Virus record (IMG/VR): IMGVR_UViG_3300042554_000190
Span: 1 to 31,883 of that record
Length of the DNA: 31,883 nt
Origin: a virus
Reading direction: 5' to 3' (one strand)
The notes below the pieces were generated by a model. The model was given only the letters and a program-made list of their open reading frames with translations, had not been told where the DNA came from and did not search any database. Below, piece by piece: positions 30,354 through 31,883 of the stretch. The first letter of the stretch is position 1; each line of letters begins with the position of its first letter. Both the position numbers and the translations under genes were made by a program.

Positions 30354-31883
30354 TCTTCATCTTCTCCAAGAATTCTTTTGTAACTTCCGGATCAGCGTGG
30401 AAGGCGTATACCCAGATCGGTGCGGTCACGCCGCCCTTCCAACCCTTCGACAGTCGCATCTTCTTGGCATCAATCAACGAGCCTTTCGCCTTCAGCACCG
30501 TCTCCATCTCTTCCGTGCTGACATTGCACTCGTTCACCAAGAACTTTCTTAACTCAGTCTTGGAGATGTACTGCGTGCCGTTGTCTATCTCGATACGAGC
30601 GACGATTGCGCCGTACGCATCTGACACCTGCCTGCCTTCGTTAAAGACAAGTATGCCGTTCTGATACTTCATCAAGAACTCGGTGATCAACGCATCGTAG
30701 TCAACTTCGCCGTCCTTCACTGTCTTATCCCTCACCATAATGGATTGCAGCAGCACATAGTTGAACAACCGGTCGAGGTCATAGCTGACAATGTCAGCAC
30801 GACCGGCAATCTCCAACCCTGCAAACGATGCCGCCAAGCCGTTCTCGTAAAAACGATACGATGCGTCAGTCCCAAATCGGGACTCTCTTATCCGGTTGTG
30901 CCACTTGTCAAGGACTTCTGCGGCAGCTTTGTCACCCATCTTCAACAGGTATTTAATATATTCATACCCGGCCCAACCGTAGTTGGTATTAAACGGGTCG
31001 AAGATTTCCTCGCCTAGCCTTGGGTTAGTAGCCATAGCAGCGGGACGGGCTATGCGGAACTCCATGTACCGCGCCATCTCACCAGTCGGGTTGCGCTTGG
31101 AGGCAAAGATCTTGTCCCGCATGGACTCGTTCGATGTCATCAAGCACAGTTGTGCCGCAGTCAACTCCTGCTCACGCTCCGCGTTCACGTTGGATCTCAA
31201 ACGGATCTTGCCTTTACCCTGTGAGATAGAGTGGATCAGGTTGGACAGTTCCTTTGGGTCTTTGTCCTTGACTTCATCCAATCCTAAAAGAATGTTCTTG
31301 AGGTTAAGAGCACGCTGTACAAGTCCGTTGTCGGTCGCTTTGTATACGCTGACATCCTTCGGGTTGGCAAAGACACTACTAGCAGCAAGCAGCGCACCAG
31401 TCTTACCGCCGCCTGTGTTGCCGGTGTAGCAGAACGTCATGCCGCTCGTGGTGCAGTAACGCATCAATGGAGAGCCAAACGCCATGCCGACCGCGAAGGC
31501 GTGCATCTCAAAACCCGGCATATCGAGTTTGTTGGCGCACTCCTTCCACTTCTCGAACGAGCCTTTCGGCTCAAGCATCTTGGCGATGCTCTTCACCAAC
31601 GGTGATACCGGAGCAGGCCGTTCTTCACCCGACCGCGTGATCTCGGTCGTGCCAATCACGAATACATCGTTCTCAGGTGTCCATCCCATCTGGCTGCGTA
31701 CTTGTTCGGCAGCGTCTTGTGCTTGTAAGTAATGTGCCCATTTAGTCATATAGTCCACCAATTTCGGCCATTGTGCTTGTGTGGGCGGTGATACACCTGC
31801 CCTGCCTAGTGTGCGTTTGAATTCGTCCAAGGACTGCACCGACTCGTTCGACAGATCAACTTCACGAGTCTCGTGCGACAGCA
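30325..31883 (-). CDS. DUF927-type ATPase/helicase, 5' part outside window
   Basis: The 3' end of a minus-strand gene that stays open to the window edge (LSHETREVDLSNESV precedes the GTG at 31837-31839), so the true start lies to the right. In the 504 residues counted from that GTG, the Walker A motif is GNTGGGKT (140-147) and the Walker B-like motif is LLGLDE (184-189). These are followed by SNLIHSISQGKGKIRLRSN and CLMTSNESMRDKI, consistent with a P-loop ATPase of the DUF927 family (phage primase-helicase-like replication proteins). The C-terminal part (STEEMETVLKAKGSL, SKGWKGGVTAPIWVYAF) is characteristic of that family in phages, from memory. It probably unwinds DNA in replication, opposite in direction to the structural genes. 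Confidence 0.8.
   Translation of the reverse strand, partial: LSHETREVDLSNESVQSLDEFKRTLGRAGVSPPTQAQWPKLVDYMTKWAHYLQAQDAAEQVRSQMGWTPENDVFVIGTTEITRSGEERPAPVSPLVKSIAKMLEPKGSFEKWKECANKLDMPGFEMHAFAVGMAFGSPLMRYCTTSGMTFCYTGNTGGGKTGALLAASSVFANPKDVSVYKATDNGLVQRALNLKNILLGLDEVKDKDPKELSNLIHSISQGKGKIRLRSNVNAEREQELTAAQLCLMTSNESMRDKIFASKRNPTGEMARYMEFRIARPAAMATNPRLGEEIFDPFNTNYGWAGYEYIKYLLKMGDKAAAEVLDKWHNRIRESRFGTDASYRFYENGLAASFAGLEIAGRADIVSYDLDRLFNYVLLQSIMVRDKTVKDGEVDYDALITEFLMKYQNGILVFNEGRQVSDAYGAIVARIEIDNGTQYISKTELRKFLVNECNVSTEEMETVLKAKGSLIDAKKMRLSKGWKGGVTAPIWVYAFHADPEVTKEFLEKMKNDGDKASGA

Noticed and set aside
31837-31839. GTG at 31837-31839 as the start of the DUF927 gene
   Set aside because: The reading frame stays open with plausible coding sequence to the window edge, so the gene begins outside.
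1-31883. tRNA genes, integrase, RNA polymerase, terminase or portal genes
   Set aside because: No sequence or protein supporting any of these was recognised; the head genes probably lie outside the window.

Overview
The window looks like the structural half of a tailed double-stranded DNA phage genome (Caudoviricetes), most probably a short-tailed, podovirus-like phage of a Gram-negative bacterium. Four things support this. Genes are dense and almost gapless, with many ATGA, GTGA and TAATG stop/start overlaps. The gene set has head-to-tail adaptor-like, nozzle-like, fibre and lysis proteins. Three very long proteins look like an internal or ejection apparatus, and there is no tape-measure, tail-tube or sheath gene. 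The small proteins and gene order resemble those of uncultured aquatic (marine or freshwater) podovirus-like phages, such as relatives of pelagiphage HTVC010P; this comparison is from memory. The host cannot be named from the window. No tRNA, CRISPR array, integrase, insertion sequence or RNA polymerase gene was seen.

Layout. Positions 21-3123 hold nine small genes: a membrane protein with a coiled coil, a holin-like membrane protein, and several short basic proteins, three of which share one C-terminal motif. Positions 3126-5497 hold two head-to-tail adaptor-like proteins, a zinc-ribbon protein and three small proteins. Positions 5499-12840 are the fibre and host-recognition region: a beta-rich structural protein, a protein of 22-residue repeats, a tail-fibre-like protein with an SANITT repeat, a 1041-residue glycine-rich protein of four modules, two unrelated 2-oxoglutarate/Fe(II) oxygenases, and a Trp-rich protein. 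Positions 12843-13813 are a lysis pair (3TM-type holin and GH24 endolysin). Positions 13813-16712 encode a nozzle-like protein and a C1q/TNF-like structural protein. Positions 16752-30150 encode the presumed ejection apparatus (875, 856, 502 and 2072 residues) with a GNAT acetyltransferase between the first two. Positions 30147-31883 are on the minus strand: a small conserved protein and the 3' part of a DUF927-type ATPase/helicase gene, marking the convergent border with the replication module. Terminase, portal and capsid genes are absent and probably lie to the left (inference).

How it fits together. The plus-strand genes are so tightly coupled that they probably form one or a few late transcripts. 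The adaptor and nozzle proteins would build the neck and tail. The glycine-rich and repeat proteins would form fibres, perhaps modified by the oxygenases. Holin and endolysin release progeny. The long proteins would be packaged and injected with the DNA.

The most interesting material is inside the 2072-residue protein at 23932-30150. It combines an AT-rich segment resembling an ADP-ribosyltransferase, two FtsK-gamma-like winged-helix repeats, an HESLGH metallopeptidase-like motif and a PLxRFG-like C-terminal region. It may be an injected multi-effector protein. Other points worth checking are the motif shared by three adjacent small genes, the oxygenase pair beside the fibre genes, and Ala-Glu-Gly-Gly-type motifs shared by two virion proteins.
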